A DNA stretch of 64,000 bases from Bacteroidaceae bacterium (GCA_017617235.1 JAFZWQ010000043.1:1-64000), one strand, 5' to 3'; shown: positions 36,446 to 46,405, numbered from the stretch's first letter. Numbers and translations are program-made. The notes: generated from the sequence alone by a model not told the origin.

Positions 36446-37317
36446 AAGTTGAAATTGACAGTGGCAGTGGGTTCTGCTTTGGCGTAACGAGAGCCATCGG
36501 AAAGGCAGAAGAGGTGTTACAAGGCAACACCCAAACGTTGTATTGTCTGGGCGACATTGTACACAACTCGATGGAGTGTACCCGTCTGCAAAAGTTGGGT
36601 CTCATCACCATCGGGCACGAGGAATACGACGAATTGCACGATGCCACAGTATTGCTCCGTGCACATGGCGAGCCCCCAAAGACCTACGAAACAGCCCAAC
36701 AGAACAACATCGTTATCATCGACGCCACCTGTCCCGTTGTCCTTCATCTGCAGGAACGTATCAAACGGGAATACGACTCAGATCCCGAACATCGCAAACA
36801 GATTGTCATCTTCGGCAAGAACGGTCATGCCGAAGTGTTGGGTTTGGTAGGCCAGACCGAAGGAACGGCCATTGTCATTGAAAAGCCCGAAGAGGTGACG
36901 AATCTCGATTTCGACAAAGACATCTATCTATATAGTCAAACCACAAAACCGCTCGACGAGTTCCGTCGCATTGTCGAATATATCCAACAGCATATTAACC
37001 CGGCAGCGACATTCAAGTATTACGACACCATCTGCCGACAAGTGGCCAACCGCATGCCCCACATTCGTGAGTTTGCCTCACGCCACGATGTGGTGCTTTT
37101 CGTGTGTGGCAAGAAGTCGAGCAACGGGCGTGTACTCTTCGAAGAGTGCCATAGTGTGAACCCACAAAGCTATATGATAGACGCAGCCAACGAGATTGAT
37201 TCCCGTTGGCTGACCAATTGCAATTCCATAGGTATCTGTGGTGCCACCAGCACCCCAACGTGGCTAATGCAGGAGTGCAAAGTACGTGTCGAGCAGTTGC
37301 TTGGCAGCCACGAATGA
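36442..37317 (+). CDS. ispH: 4-hydroxy-3-methylbut-2-enyl diphosphate reductase
   Basis: 291 residues with a GTG start. The three iron-sulfur Cys are seen in [22 protein letters not shown] and [28 protein letters not shown] near the end is typical. It makes IPP and DMAPP in the last step of the MEP pathway, supplying the polyprenyl synthase encoded nearby. Its last 54 bp overlap the end of meaB on the other strand. Confidence 0.96.
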   Translation: MKVEIDSGSGFCFGVTRAIGKAEEVLQGNTQTLYCLGDIVHNSMECTRLQKLGLITIGHEEYDELHDATVLLRAHGEPPKTYETAQQNNIVIIDATCPVVLHLQERIKREYDSDPEHRKQIVIFGKNGHAEVLGLVGQTEGTAIVIEKPEEVTNLDFDKDIYLYSQTTKPLDEFRRIVEYIQQHINPAATFKYYDTICRQVANRMPHIREFASRHDVVLFVCGKKSSNGRVLFEECHSVNPQSYMIDAANEIDSRWLTNCNSIGICGATSTPTWLMQECKVRVEQLLGSHE

Positions 37318-38361
37318 CGTCTTCTCCCCTGCCAGCACCCCTTTTTCCGTCGCTTTCAGCATATCGGCAATCGTTGGATTCTGATAGAAGCTGTTGCGCA
37401 GGTGCTCGTTTATCGACTCGTACATCCAGTATTTGGCCTGTTCATTGCGACGGTATTCGAAGTATCCGTTTTCCTTTACGAAATCGAAGTACTCGTATAT
37501 CATATCCCAGACTTCCTTGATTCCTGTACCATAGAAGCCACTGTAACATAGCACCTTAGGCATCCATCCGCTCTCGGTGGCGGGGAATAGGTGGAGTGCG
37601 TTGCGGAAATGCGTTGCTGCCAATTGGCACTTCTCGACGTTGTTTCCATCGCATTTATTGATGACAATGCCGTCAGCCATTTCCATAATGCCTCGCTTTA
37701 TGCCCTGCAGTTCGTCGCCGGTTCCAGCCAACTGGATGAGCAGGAAGAAGTCCACCATCGAGTGACAGGCCGTTTCGCTCTGCCCCACTCCTACGGTCTC
37801 CACAAAGATTTTGTCGTATCCGGCCGCTTCGCACAGGATGATGGTTTCGCGTGTCTTTCGCGCCACGCCACCCAGGCTGCCTGCCGAGGGACTGGGACGA
37901 ATGAAACTGTCGGGGTGCACGCTCAGTTTCTCCATACGGGTTTTGTCGCCCAGGATGCTACCTTTCGTGCGTTCGCTGCTGGGGTCGATAGCCAATACGG
38001 CCAACTTCCCACCATATTCCTTCAGGACATGGATGCCGAACTCGTCGATGCTGGTACTCTTGCCTGCACCCGGCACACCGCTGATGCCGATGCGTACGGA
38101 CTTTCCGCTATAGGGTAGGCATTTCTCTATGACCTCCTGTGCCACCACCTGATGGTCGGGGTTCACGCTCTCCACAAGGGTTACGGCTTGTCCCAGTATG
38201 GCAGAATCGCCCCGCAGGATGCCTTCCACATAATCGTTAACCGACATCTTGCGGCGGGCAAAACGCCCACGCTTCAGATAGGGGTTGACAATCGACACGG
38301 GGCCGACTCCGCTGTTTACGGTCAGTCCCTTGTATTCTTCGCTATTCTCGGGGTGTTCCAT
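37264..38361 (-). CDS. meaB: MeaB, methylmalonyl-CoA mutase GTPase chaperone
   Basis: 365 residues. Walker A GVPGAGKSTSIDEF, AVLAIDPSSERTKGSILGDKTRM, FIRPSPSAGSLGG and IVINKCDGNN mark the MeaB/ArgK G3E GTPase family, which protects and reloads methylmalonyl-CoA mutase with cobalamin in the succinate-propionate route. The mutase genes are not in this window. The stop lies inside ispH (54-bp tail overlap), and the gene starts 2 bp after the DUF1573 stop. Confidence 0.95.
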   Translation of the reverse strand: MEHPENSEEYKGLTVNSGVGPVSIVNPYLKRGRFARRKMSVNDYVEGILRGDSAILGQAVTLVESVNPDHQVVAQEVIEKCLPYSGKSVRIGISGVPGAGKSTSIDEFGIHVLKEYGGKLAVLAIDPSSERTKGSILGDKTRMEKLSVHPDSFIRPSPSAGSLGGVARKTRETIILCEAAGYDKIFVETVGVGQSETACHSMVDFFLLIQLAGTGDELQGIKRGIMEMADGIVINKCDGNNVEKCQLAATHFRNALHLFPATESGWMPKVLCYSGFYGTGIKEVWDMIYEYFDFVKENGYFEYRRNEQAKYWMYESINEHLRNSFYQNPTIADMLKATEKGVLAGEKTSFVAAKQLLDTYFALLH

Positions 38362-38363
38362 AA

Positions 38364-39446
38364 TTACTCTACATTAATGCTCAGTTCTGTCTTGGCCTGA
38401 CGCGGGTCGTTGCTGATGAGCAGCAGACGCGGTCCGTTCTTGGCCTTCGCCAGTTCCTTGGCATCTACGGTTATCTTCAGTTTCGCTGTCCCATGAGGTG
38501 GGATGTTGCGTTCACCCAACGTCACCGTCATTGCCCGATTGAAGACTTGGACGGCACTAATCGTCAGCATTTCTTCACCAATGTTTGTAATGTTGATGAC
38601 CTTTGTGGCCTTTTTCTTGTTGGCCATTGCCAAGGAGGTCTCACCATTCACCATCTCTTCTCCGTCCATCAGCACGATGCGGGGGGCTTTGGCCAACTGT
38701 TCGGCGGTCAGGTCAGGAAAAGCCGGCAGGAGAACTGTGGAAACAACGATTTCGTTTTGGTCGTTAACCTTGTCACCCATGTATCGAGCCAGATAGATGG
38801 ACGTTTGGTTCAGTCCGTCCAGGAACAGTTTGTCGCTATCCAGAGTCAGTCGGATGCGCCCTACGCGACCTGCCTGAATCTCGCGAGGGATGTATTCCGC
38901 CGACAGGTAGTTGGGCAGGTGCATCAACTGGGGAGTGTAAGCTCCGTGCTCCATGTTTGCGACCTGCAATTCGACAACGGGTTTGTCGCCCTTGTTCACA
39001 TCGTTAAACTCGATGTAGTTGGTATTCAGGCGCACGTTGCCGAGTTCTATGGGGAAGTCGCCGTCGTAGTCGAGCAACGTCTGCACCACCCGCCCCTGGA
39101 AGGTCAGGTAGATGGGATCTTGCTGGGTGTTGGTATAGACGGCCAGTTCGCGATGGAAGGTTCCTAGCATGCCGGCGTCGTAAATCGCCGTGATGGTTCC
39201 TGCATGTCCAGCAGGGACAGGCTTGGTGGGATAGGTCACCTTGACACATCCGCACGAGGGATGTACCTCGCTGATAATCAGGGGGGCATTGCCTTTATTG
39301 ACGAAGTTGAAGGTTACCGTCTTCGGATTCTGGAAGACCATTTCGCCAACCTTTTGTATGGGTGTTTCAGCCACGAACTGGGGTTGTGCCACAGCCGTAG
39401 CCACACACGCAAACAATCCGAACAGCGCTATACTTAGTTTCTTCAT
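38364..39446 (-). CDS. DUF1573 domain exported protein
   Basis: About 360 residues with signal peptide IALFGLFACVATAVAQ. The first domain has FNFVNKGNAPLIISEVHPSCGC (quoted in part: SEVHPSCGCVKV) and AGTITAIYDAG, the Ig-like DUF1573 fold of Bacteroidetes envelope proteins; a second similar domain occurs near the end (INITNIGEEMLTISAV). Function unknown. It sits between the epimerase (4-bp overlap if the upstream ATG 39452 is used) and meaB. Confidence 0.85.
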   Translation of the reverse strand: MKKLSIALFGLFACVATAVAQPQFVAETPIQKVGEMVFQNPKTVTFNFVNKGNAPLIISEVHPSCGCVKVTYPTKPVPAGHAGTITAIYDAGMLGTFHRELAVYTNTQQDPIYLTFQGRVVQTLLDYDGDFPIELGNVRLNTNYIEFNDVNKGDKPVVELQVANMEHGAYTPQLMHLPNYLSAEYIPREIQAGRVGRIRLTLDSDKLFLDGLNQTSIYLARYMGDKVNDQNEIVVSTVLLPAFPDLTAEQLAKAPRIVLMDGEEMVNGETSLAMANKKKATKVINITNIGEEMLTISAVQVFNRAMTVTLGERNIPPHGTAKLKITVDAKELAKAKNGPRLLLISNDPRQAKTELSINVE

Positions 39447-39448
39447 TA

Positions 39449-40654
39449 TCATTGATTCTGTTTTTGAGCGATTCGTTCAAGAGCCTGCCATACCTGGAAG
39501 AGGCCGCGAGGAACGTGGAAGCAGCCCTTCCACTTGCCGCCCTTCAGGGTGAGCAGTACTTCGCCTCTGCGATTCAGATAGCCGAACCATTCGGGATATT
39601 CCGTATCGCGGAAATGGCTCCATGCGTAATCATGCACCTTCATAAACCATTCCAGGCATTGTTCGTTGCCCGTCAGCTCGTAGCCCTTTATCATGGTGAT
39701 GAGGGTCTCGATGTGTACCCACCAGAGTTTCTGGTCCCATTCCAACTGCTGCAGCGGACGACCCAGACGGTCCATGAAGTAGAAGATGCCGCCATACTGC
39801 TTGTCCCAGCCATATTCGGCTTCGCGCAGAGCGATGTGCACGGCCTTCTCGATGAGGTCTTGCCTGCCCAGACGCTTGCCCAAGTCCATGATGAACCACA
39901 TGGCCTCGATGGCATGACCCGGGTTTTGCAATCGTCCTTCGTGGCAGTCCACCAGCTCGCCGTCCTTCGACACGCACTCCACAATCATGTCTAACTCAGG
40001 ACGATAGAAGACGTCGAGTACCTCGTGCAGACAGATGTCGATGGTTTCCTGCAGGAATACGGGCTCCAGCAGGTCCTCGATTTCCAGCGCCACGTTGCAC
40101 AGAATCATGGGCAGGGCAAAATCTTTCAGGGCGCGTGCACCTGGGGCTGCTTTGCTCCAGCGGTCCTTCGGGTTGTTCCGACGCTTCAGGACGATGTCGA
40201 ATGTCTTCTTGGCAATATCCGCATATTCGGGGTTGCCGGTGGCTTTGTACAGCTGTCCGAAGGCTATCACGGCAAAGGTGTATGAGAAGATGTTGTAGGG
40301 CTCGACCAGCGGATGGCCCTCGCGGTCCAACGAGAAGTACCAATTCAGATTCCCATCGTGCCCGTACTTTTTCAGGAACTCGGCACCTTGTATGGCGGCG
40401 TCGAGCCACTGCTGACGCGTCTCCTCGCTCACTTCCTCGCGCGATACCTTATTATATAGTGTCGACAGCATCCACACCTCGCGGCCCTGGAGCCAGATAA
40501 ACTTGTCTGTGTCGTACACTTCACCATTGCGTTCGATGCAGGTGAAATAGCCACCAAACTCGTGGTCGATGCTCTTCGTCATCCAGAAGGGCATCACCTG
40601 GTCCAACAACTCACTCTTGTACTGCGCAGCAAGCGCCTTGAAGTCGACATTCAT
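39449..40654 (-). CDS. N-acylglucosamine 2-epimerase (AGE) family protein
   Basis: 401 residues. DHEFGGYFTCIERNGEVYDT, FIWLQGREVWMLSTLYN, GHAIEAMWFIMD and the C-terminal KGCFHVPRGLFQ with active-site His fit the (alpha/alpha)6 AGE family. AGE converts N-acetylglucosamine to N-acetylmannosamine; relatives epimerise cellobiose or mannose. The tight match in the N-terminal block favours true AGE and use of sialic acid or amino sugars. A -7 box TATCTTTG (40702-40695 on minus) lies upstream. Confidence 0.9.
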   Translation of the reverse strand: MNVDFKALAAQYKSELLDQVMPFWMTKSIDHEFGGYFTCIERNGEVYDTDKFIWLQGREVWMLSTLYNKVSREEVSEETRQQWLDAAIQGAEFLKKYGHDGNLNWYFSLDREGHPLVEPYNIFSYTFAVIAFGQLYKATGNPEYADIAKKTFDIVLKRRNNPKDRWSKAAPGARALKDFALPMILCNVALEIEDLLEPVFLQETIDICLHEVLDVFYRPELDMIVECVSKDGELVDCHEGRLQNPGHAIEAMWFIMDLGKRLGRQDLIEKAVHIALREAEYGWDKQYGGIFYFMDRLGRPLQQLEWDQKLWWVHIETLITMIKGYELTGNEQCLEWFMKVHDYAWSHFRDTEYPEWFGYLNRRGEVLLTLKGGKWKGCFHVPRGLFQVWQALERIAQKQNQ

Positions 40655-40748
40655 AGGTTATGAGGTTTTAAGGTTAGTTACGGTTATTTGGGAACAAAGA
40701 TACGAAATTATTTTTAATAATTGATTTTTAATTATTAATTTTGCATCG

Positions 40749-41330
40749 ATGAAGGTGCTAATTGACGACAAGATACAGACGTATTCGGCTGACGAAATCG
40801 CCCGTTGGACGGCGCTGTTGCCCCAATGGCGCAGGGAACGGGTGGAAGCCATCAAACACGATGCGGGCCGTCGCCAGTCGTTGCTAGCCTTCCGTCTGCT
40901 GTGTCAGGGGTTGCGCGAGGAATACGACATCGCGGAACTGCCGCCTTTCAGCTTCAACGAACACAACAAACCCCATTGGGACGAAGGACTCGCCCTGCCC
41001 CACTTCTCGCTGTCGCATTGCCGGGAAGCAGCGGCGTGTGTCATCGACGAACGTCCCTGCGGCATCGACATCGAGAGTCGTGGGCGCAAGGTATCCGACA
41101 GCCTCATCCGCTACGCGATGAACGACGAGGAGAGGGCTGCCATCTCGCAGGCAGAAGACTCCGCGCTGGCCTTCCTCAGATTGTGGACAAGGAAGGAGGC
41201 CGTGCTGAAACTCATCGGCACGGGAATCCGCGATACGATGAAGGACGTGCTTCGCGACTGCCCCTACGATGTGGAGACTCGCGAGACGGAACACTATGTT
41301 CTGAGCATAGCGACACATCCCTGCTCTTGA
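40749..41330 (+). CDS. 4'-phosphopantetheinyl transferase superfamily protein
   Basis: 193 residues. PHFSLSHCREAAACV, GIDIESRGR (metal-binding Asp and Glu) and FLRLWTRKEAVLKLIGTGI are Sfp-type motifs. It transfers phosphopantetheine from CoA to acyl, peptidyl or aryl carrier proteins. TAATTTTG at 40736-40743 lies only 5 bp before the ATG, so the transcript might be nearly leaderless or a later start may be used. The stop codon falls within the first of two palindromes. Confidence 0.93.
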   Translation: MKVLIDDKIQTYSADEIARWTALLPQWRRERVEAIKHDAGRRQSLLAFRLLCQGLREEYDIAELPPFSFNEHNKPHWDEGLALPHFSLSHCREAAACVIDERPCGIDIESRGRKVSDSLIRYAMNDEERAAISQAEDSALAFLRLWTRKEAVLKLIGTGIRDTMKDVLRDCPYDVETRETEHYVLSIATHPCS

Positions 41331-41416
41331 CACACAGCTGTGTGACAAGGGAAGGATTACTATTCCTACGAAGATAACGATGCGTCGTTTCTCTTGTCAC
41401 ACAATTGTGTGTCAAG
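41326..41416. repeat. Twin inverted palindromes between convergent genes
   Basis: CTTGACACACAGCTGTGTGA+CAAG (41326-41349) and CTTGTCACACAATTGTGTGT+CAAG (41393-41416) are near-perfect palindromes, each with one mismatched pair (A-A and T-T). They are inverted copies of each other around 43 bp containing AGGATTACTATTCCT and AACGATGCGTCGTT. They sit at the 3' ends of two convergent genes and may act as a bidirectional terminator. Confidence 0.7.
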
Positions 41417-41436
41417 AAGAACGTTGTGTGCCTCCT

Positions 41437-44400
41437 TTACATCCCACGCATTCCTCCGCCGAAACCGCCGCCTCCCGACTCGACTCGGATGCTGGGGCGT
41501 TCGCCATCGCCACGCATGCCTCGACCCTCTGGGCGCTGTCCCTCTTCACGCATCCGCTCGCCGTCGAAGCCTCGCATGCGGTTCTGACTGCGTCCGCCAA
41601 ACTTGCCGAAGCGCCAGTTGACGGAAAACAGGAAGTAGGAGTTCACGGCCTCGTTGCGCGAATCGGTTCTGGCTGTTGCCGAGATGTTTCGACTGATGTT
41701 GTCACGCTGCTGCAGGATGTCGTAGGCGCGAATGCTCAGGGTCAGGTTGCGCTGCTTCAGCAGGCGCTGACTGATGCTGGCGTTCCAGATGACCTTATCC
41801 GTGTTCATCGAATGGTCGGCATATCCCCTGCGGCTCTGTTCCGATATGTCCGTCCAGAAACTCATGCCCCATGGGAACTGCAGGTTCACGGAGCCTCCGT
41901 ACGAGAAATGGTACGTGTCCAGGTTCGAGGCCGAGCTGTTGGTCGAACGGCTATGGTTGTACCCGATGTTACCGTTGGTACTCACCTCCAGGCTGTATTT
42001 GGTCTCCCAGTCGCGACGATACGACAGTCTCAGGCTCTGGCTCACATTCTTGCCTCGGGTGCGATTCTTCACAGTCTGCTGGGTCGCCTTTTGATAGACG
42101 TACGAGACGGCATTCGTCATCGACCCGTTGGTGTTCGTGTTGAAGCGCCAGTACTTTTCAGGTCCCAGGGCTGTATTGAAGTTGAACGACGCGGAGCCGT
42201 TCCAGTTTCCGTTGATGTTTACAGGCTTCGAGATGCGTCCACCCGTCACATCGTTGTACTCGGTGCGATTCGTGGTGCTGTTCTGCGTGGTGCGGAACGA
42301 GGCGTTCAGCGCTGAAGTGCGCTGTTTGTCGACTACCGAGCGGCGATACGATGCATTCATGTTGTGGGTGAACGACGGCTTCAGTTCGGGGTTACCCAGT
42401 CGGATGTTCAACGGGTCCGCATTCGACAGCGTGTCGGGAATCAAGTCCGTGATGCCCGGCTGCCCAGTATTGCCGTTATAGCGGAATTCCAGTTGCTCCT
42501 GACGACTGAACATATAGCGGAAATTGATGTTTGGCGAGGCATTCACCACCGATTGCCGCACGTCGTAGTGTTTCTTCCCCTTCGTATAGTCCACCGTACT
42601 GATTTGAGGCTGCACATTGGCGCCGATGGTCAAGCGATACAACGTGCGGTTGATGCGGTACTGCACCCTCAGATTATGGTTCTGGTACGTATTGGTGGTA
42701 TAGTTGCATTGATCCGTATCGCGAGCCGCATAGTCGTTCCACAGACGATAGTTGTCCGCCGTAATCCCATAGGTTGAATAAGGCTGATAGGGCATATTGT
42801 TCGCATCCTCCATCCAGTCGAAGATACTGCTCACCGTGCGGTCTCTGTCCGTAAAGCGACGGCTGTACTGATACGAAACCTGCAGGAACATCTGCCGTCC
42901 AATCGGCTCGGTATACGACAGGCGGGTCGACATGTTACGGTTCTTCGACGGAGCCTCGTTGTACTGAATCTTGTGGTACACCGAGTCGCCACCCGTCAGA
43001 GCCAGAATCTGGTAGTAATCCACCTGGCTGTACGAATCGCTCTCGCTCGTCGAATATCCGTAGCCGGCATCCACATTCATCGTAACATTGCGCCCGGCCT
43101 TCTGCAGCCGGCGATTCACCTGAACCGAGCCTCCCACGGAAAAATTATTCGAACCGGAATGACTGCGCCCCACCCTGTGGTTCACACCGATGGTGTCCGA
43201 CAGCAGCAGATAGTCACGCAACGGGTCGTCGCTCAGCAGATAAGGGTCGTCCAGGAAGGCCGCACTCTCGCTGGCATTGCGACTCTTCGAGGTATTCCAC
43301 GACAGGTTGGGCTGAATCAGAACATTCGTCATCGAATCAGGCCGCCATTCCACCTTGTAATTGAACGAAAGGCCCTTGTTGTCGTTCGAGCTCTTGTTCC
43401 ACGAATTGTTGTATGCCGCCGTCGCATTCTCAAAGTTCTGGGAGTTGCGCCAAGACTGGCTTCCACCCTGCGAGAAGTTACCACTCAGCGAACCGTTCAG
43501 TTCGAGCAGCGGGTCGCGTTTGCTCTTGGCCCCTTTCTGGTCACCTTTCACGATGTAGTTCATCGTCATGCCCGTCGACTGGTTGTCCGTCATACCATTA
43601 CCATTGGTATTGTTCCCATTGCCGAACATCGAGAACTTCTGATCGCCAATGAAGCGATTCACCATCACGCGGCCCGAATAGCGGTCGTGGGTACCATATG
43701 CCCCGTCGATATTGCCGAACCATCCACGCTTCTTGTTCTTCTTGATGGTAAAGTCCAGCACGGTACGTTCCTCGCCATCGTCCACACCGGTGATGCGGGC
43801 ATAGTCACTCTGCTTGTCGTAAGCCTTCACCTTATCCACGATGTCCGCCGGCAGGTTCTTCAGGATAATCTCGCGGTTGTTTCCGAAAAACTCCTTACCA
43901 TCCACCAGTAACTGCTGTACGGGTTTACCATTCCAGGTGTACGAGCCGTCGTCGTTCTTCACGACACCCGGCAGTTTCTCCACCAGTTCCTCCACCAGCG
44001 CACCTTCCTGCAGTTTGAAGGCATCGGCATTATACATAACGGTATCGTCAACAACCGTCATCTCCGCCAGCTTGCCTTCCACCACAGCCTCTGCCATTAC
44101 CTTGGCATCCTCACGCATCAACACGTCCTTCACCCTGTAGTTACCCGACCTTCGGGGCAACGTCAGGGCGAACCGCTGTTCTTTGTATCCGATAAAGGAA
44201 ATGCTCAGCGTGTAGTTACCAGCCGGCACATTGGGCAGCGTGAACAGTCCGTTCTTCTGCACCACAGCACCCGTAACCTGCACACTATCGCGAAGGAGTC
44301 TCACCTGCGCCCCTTCCAACGGGTCGAAGGTCTGGTTCTCACGCACCACACCTCGGATGGTAAGTTTGGGAATAGAATCTGCTTGCGCCCAAACCATCAG

Positions 44401-44439
44401 GGGAGCAAGCAGCAGACATATAAATAGGAAGCGGCGCAT
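41437..44439 (-). CDS. Outer-membrane beta-barrel protein with CarboxypepD-like head
   Basis: 1000 residues: signal peptide (LFICLLLAPLMVWAQ), an N-terminal regulatory-like domain (LTIRGVVRENQTFDPLEGAQ; AGNYTLSISFIGYKEQRF), a plug-like region (KLPGVVKNDDGSYTWNGKPV), then a long barrel of the outer-membrane beta-barrel family 3 type, related to TonB-dependent receptors. A 45-residue tail after the barrel is rich in Arg, Gly, Glu and Met (GERMREEGQRPEGRGMRGDG). The partner ligand is unknown; no SusD-like gene is next to it. It ends at a palindrome. Confidence 0.85.
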   Translation of the reverse strand: MRRFLFICLLLAPLMVWAQADSIPKLTIRGVVRENQTFDPLEGAQVRLLRDSVQVTGAVVQKNGLFTLPNVPAGNYTLSISFIGYKEQRFALTLPRRSGNYRVKDVLMREDAKVMAEAVVEGKLAEMTVVDDTVMYNADAFKLQEGALVEELVEKLPGVVKNDDGSYTWNGKPVQQLLVDGKEFFGNNREIILKNLPADIVDKVKAYDKQSDYARITGVDDGEERTVLDFTIKKNKKRGWFGNIDGAYGTHDRYSGRVMVNRFIGDQKFSMFGNGNNTNGNGMTDNQSTGMTMNYIVKGDQKGAKSKRDPLLELNGSLSGNFSQGGSQSWRNSQNFENATAAYNNSWNKSSNDNKGLSFNYKVEWRPDSMTNVLIQPNLSWNTSKSRNASESAAFLDDPYLLSDDPLRDYLLLSDTIGVNHRVGRSHSGSNNFSVGGSVQVNRRLQKAGRNVTMNVDAGYGYSTSESDSYSQVDYYQILALTGGDSVYHKIQYNEAPSKNRNMSTRLSYTEPIGRQMFLQVSYQYSRRFTDRDRTVSSIFDWMEDANNMPYQPYSTYGITADNYRLWNDYAARDTDQCNYTTNTYQNHNLRVQYRINRTLYRLTIGANVQPQISTVDYTKGKKHYDVRQSVVNASPNINFRYMFSRQEQLEFRYNGNTGQPGITDLIPDTLSNADPLNIRLGNPELKPSFTHNMNASYRRSVVDKQRTSALNASFRTTQNSTTNRTEYNDVTGGRISKPVNINGNWNGSASFNFNTALGPEKYWRFNTNTNGSMTNAVSYVYQKATQQTVKNRTRGKNVSQSLRLSYRRDWETKYSLEVSTNGNIGYNHSRSTNSSASNLDTYHFSYGGSVNLQFPWGMSFWTDISEQSRRGYADHSMNTDKVIWNASISQRLLKQRNLTLSIRAYDILQQRDNISRNISATARTDSRNEAVNSYFLFSVNWRFGKFGGRSQNRMRGFDGERMREEGQRPEGRGMRGDGERPSIRVESGGGGFGGGMRGM

Positions 44440-44491
44440 GTCTTATAGACACACGCCGCCCGCTATAGTTTAACGATAATTAATAATTTTC

Positions 44492-45025
44492 TTACTTGTA
44501 CAGAACTGCGTTCCTGATGCGCTTATCGCTACTATTAATCTTCAGTTTCTTAGCACCGGCAGGGACCAGAATCATTTCACCCGAACCAACCTTCTTAGTT
44601 ATCCATTGGCCCTCGCCATCGGGGTCGTCGGGATCGCCATCAAACTCTTGCGACATCTTATTATAGCTAACACGAATATTGTCGCCATCGGGAACAACGG
44701 ACGTGAAAACCAAGATAAAGTCATACTCGAAATATTCGTTGGCGGCCTTCAACAGACCATATCCCTTCCAGTCTTCAAACTTGCCAATCTTGTCCGAAAC
44801 CGTCATCTCGATTACAGGATCGTTGTTGTTGCTCCACTTACCCAAAAGGTCAGCATTGAGGGTAGCCTCTTCGGCTACGGCTTCCTCCACTAAAGGTTCA
44901 GCCTCAGCCACTACACTGTCTCCAAGCACCGACAGCGAATCGGCACCACTAACTTCTTTAGCACTCTGACCGCCACAAGCAGTCATCAGCACGACAGCAA
45001 CTGATAAAAAGAATATCTTCTTCAT
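44492..45025 (-). CDS. Exported lipoprotein, unknown function
   Basis: 177 residues with lipoprotein signal SVAVVLMTACGG, an acidic linker (EAEPLVEEAVAEEA) and a small folded domain from about residue 60 (LLGKWSNNNDPVIEMTV; NIRVSYNKMSQEFDGD; NAVLYK at the end). No family recognised. It is 22 bp from the next gene upstream on the same strand. Confidence 0.75.
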   Translation of the reverse strand: MKKIFFLSVAVVLMTACGGQSAKEVSGADSLSVLGDSVVAEAEPLVEEAVAEEATLNADLLGKWSNNNDPVIEMTVSDKIGKFEDWKGYGLLKAANEYFEYDFILVFTSVVPDGDNIRVSYNKMSQEFDGDPDDPDGEGQWITKKVGSGEMILVPAGAKKLKINSSDKRIRNAVLYK

Positions 45026-45047
45026 AATCTTCTTTTATTGATTATTA

Positions 45048-46301
45048 TTAATGCTCTACAATGCGTCCTACGGCATTCTTGTAGCCCTTGACGCCCTGGG
45101 GATTGATAACCCACAGGCTGCCCGTGTTAAACATGTTGTTCGAACGACGATTCGAACTATTGGTCAGCACGATGATGTTGCCCTGATGGTCATAGTCCAT
45201 GTAGTTCAGGTTTATCCAGCATTCCTGGTCCATGTTGATGAAGTGGCCCGTCGTAGGCAGGGAGGGGCGCTTGCCCAGCGACACGGGCGTGTCAAACTGT
45301 CCCACGGGGAAGTAGTGTACCATATAGTCGTAGTTTACTTTGGAGTTGGTCAGCAGACTGCCGTCGGGCAGGGCGGCAACCTGGCAGAATGTTCCAGGCT
45401 GCGTAGCGGGCATCTTGGCATACTCTTCCCACGTGCCCGGCTGGTGGATGTTCATGCGGAAGATGCGGCGTAGACTGGCCACATAGACGTAGTCGCCGAC
45501 GACGGTGACACCAGAATACTTCACTGCCGCGTCAGAAACATTGAAATTGCCTTCCTCCTTAAGATCCATGAAATAGGGTTCGTTGAACAACTTATAGAAC
45601 TTCGATGCCTCCTTCGGGCGGATGCACCACAATCCCGTGCCTTCGTTAACTGTACACCAAGCGTTGCCCAGCGAGTCCAACTGAGCATCGCTCAGAACCC
45701 CATAACCTTTGTCGACGGGGAAGTTCGTGATGACCTTCATCTGCTCAACATCCCAGAGAGTATAGAAATCCTTCGTCCACGAACTGCCTGGTTCCTCGGG
45801 CACCTCACGGTAGACGAGGACATACTTACCATTGTAGCTCACGATTTCCAGAGCGTTGCCCAGTTTCTTCGACGTAGAGAGCGACTTGCCGTCCCACACA
45901 TAGATACCCTTCTTGCTTTCCTTGGTCACCCGCAGAAGCAGTTTGCCACCCGTGGCCACCACGTCGCGGAACAAAGGGCGTGCGCCCTCATATACGCCCT
46001 TGATTCCCGGAATCACCGTCTTGACGGCACCAGTTTGGCAGTCAAGGCTCATCAGCGCATTATTCTCCTCACCTTCCAGATAATAAATCACTGAATCCGT
46101 AGGGGAGATGTACGAAGCCGCAATCTCGTAACAGCCCCAACGTTTCTCGGTAGGTGTCGTCTGTTTGGGTGTCGTGGTACGGGGCGCGGTCGTACGGGCT
46201 GTACTTGGCCGCGTTACTGTAGTTTTCTTAACCTGTGCCGAGGCTGGCGCCTGACACAATAGGACCGCAAGTAGCATCCATAAAAAAGGTTTCTTCTTCA
46301 T
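45048..46301 (-). CDS. Exported beta-propeller-like protein, unknown function
   Basis: 417 residues: signal peptide (LLAVLLCQAPASAQ), a Thr/Pro/Arg-rich linker (TTVTRPSTARTTAPRTTTP), then repeated beta segments (YYLEGEENNALMSLD; GIYVWDGKSLS; WCTVNEGTGLWCIRP; GSLWVINPQGV) like a six- or seven-bladed propeller. No catalytic motif. Upstream is TAACTTTG (46338-46331 on minus) and the asnS terminator. Confidence 0.75.
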   Translation of the reverse strand: MKKKPFLWMLLAVLLCQAPASAQVKKTTVTRPSTARTTAPRTTTPKQTTPTEKRWGCYEIAASYISPTDSVIYYLEGEENNALMSLDCQTGAVKTVIPGIKGVYEGARPLFRDVVATGGKLLLRVTKESKKGIYVWDGKSLSTSKKLGNALEIVSYNGKYVLVYREVPEEPGSSWTKDFYTLWDVEQMKVITNFPVDKGYGVLSDAQLDSLGNAWCTVNEGTGLWCIRPKEASKFYKLFNEPYFMDLKEEGNFNVSDAAVKYSGVTVVGDYVYVASLRRIFRMNIHQPGTWEEYAKMPATQPGTFCQVAALPDGSLLTNSKVNYDYMVHYFPVGQFDTPVSLGKRPSLPTTGHFINMDQECWINLNYMDYDHQGNIIVLTNSSNRRSNNMFNTGSLWVINPQGVKGYKNAVGRIVEH

Positions 46302-46340
46302 TTCTATGCCATTTAATAGTTATGTATGCACAAAGTTAAA

Positions 46341-46377
46341 GAAAATCCGCGATACGACAAGCGTTTCGCGGATTTTC
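46341..46377 (-). terminator. Terminator of asnS
   Basis: GAAAATCCGCGA (46341-46352) pairs perfectly with TCGCGGATTTTC (46366-46377), a 12-bp stem ending in a T-rich stretch on minus. It lies between asnS and the propeller-like gene. Confidence 0.82.
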
Positions 46378-46405
46378 TTAGTCTATCAACTATACGTTAC
46401 TACAA

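Noticed and set aside
41380..42315. Long plus-strand open frame opposite the barrel gene
   Set aside because: The minus frame has a signal peptide, a plug-like region and barrel strands; the plus frame is a shadow without family features.
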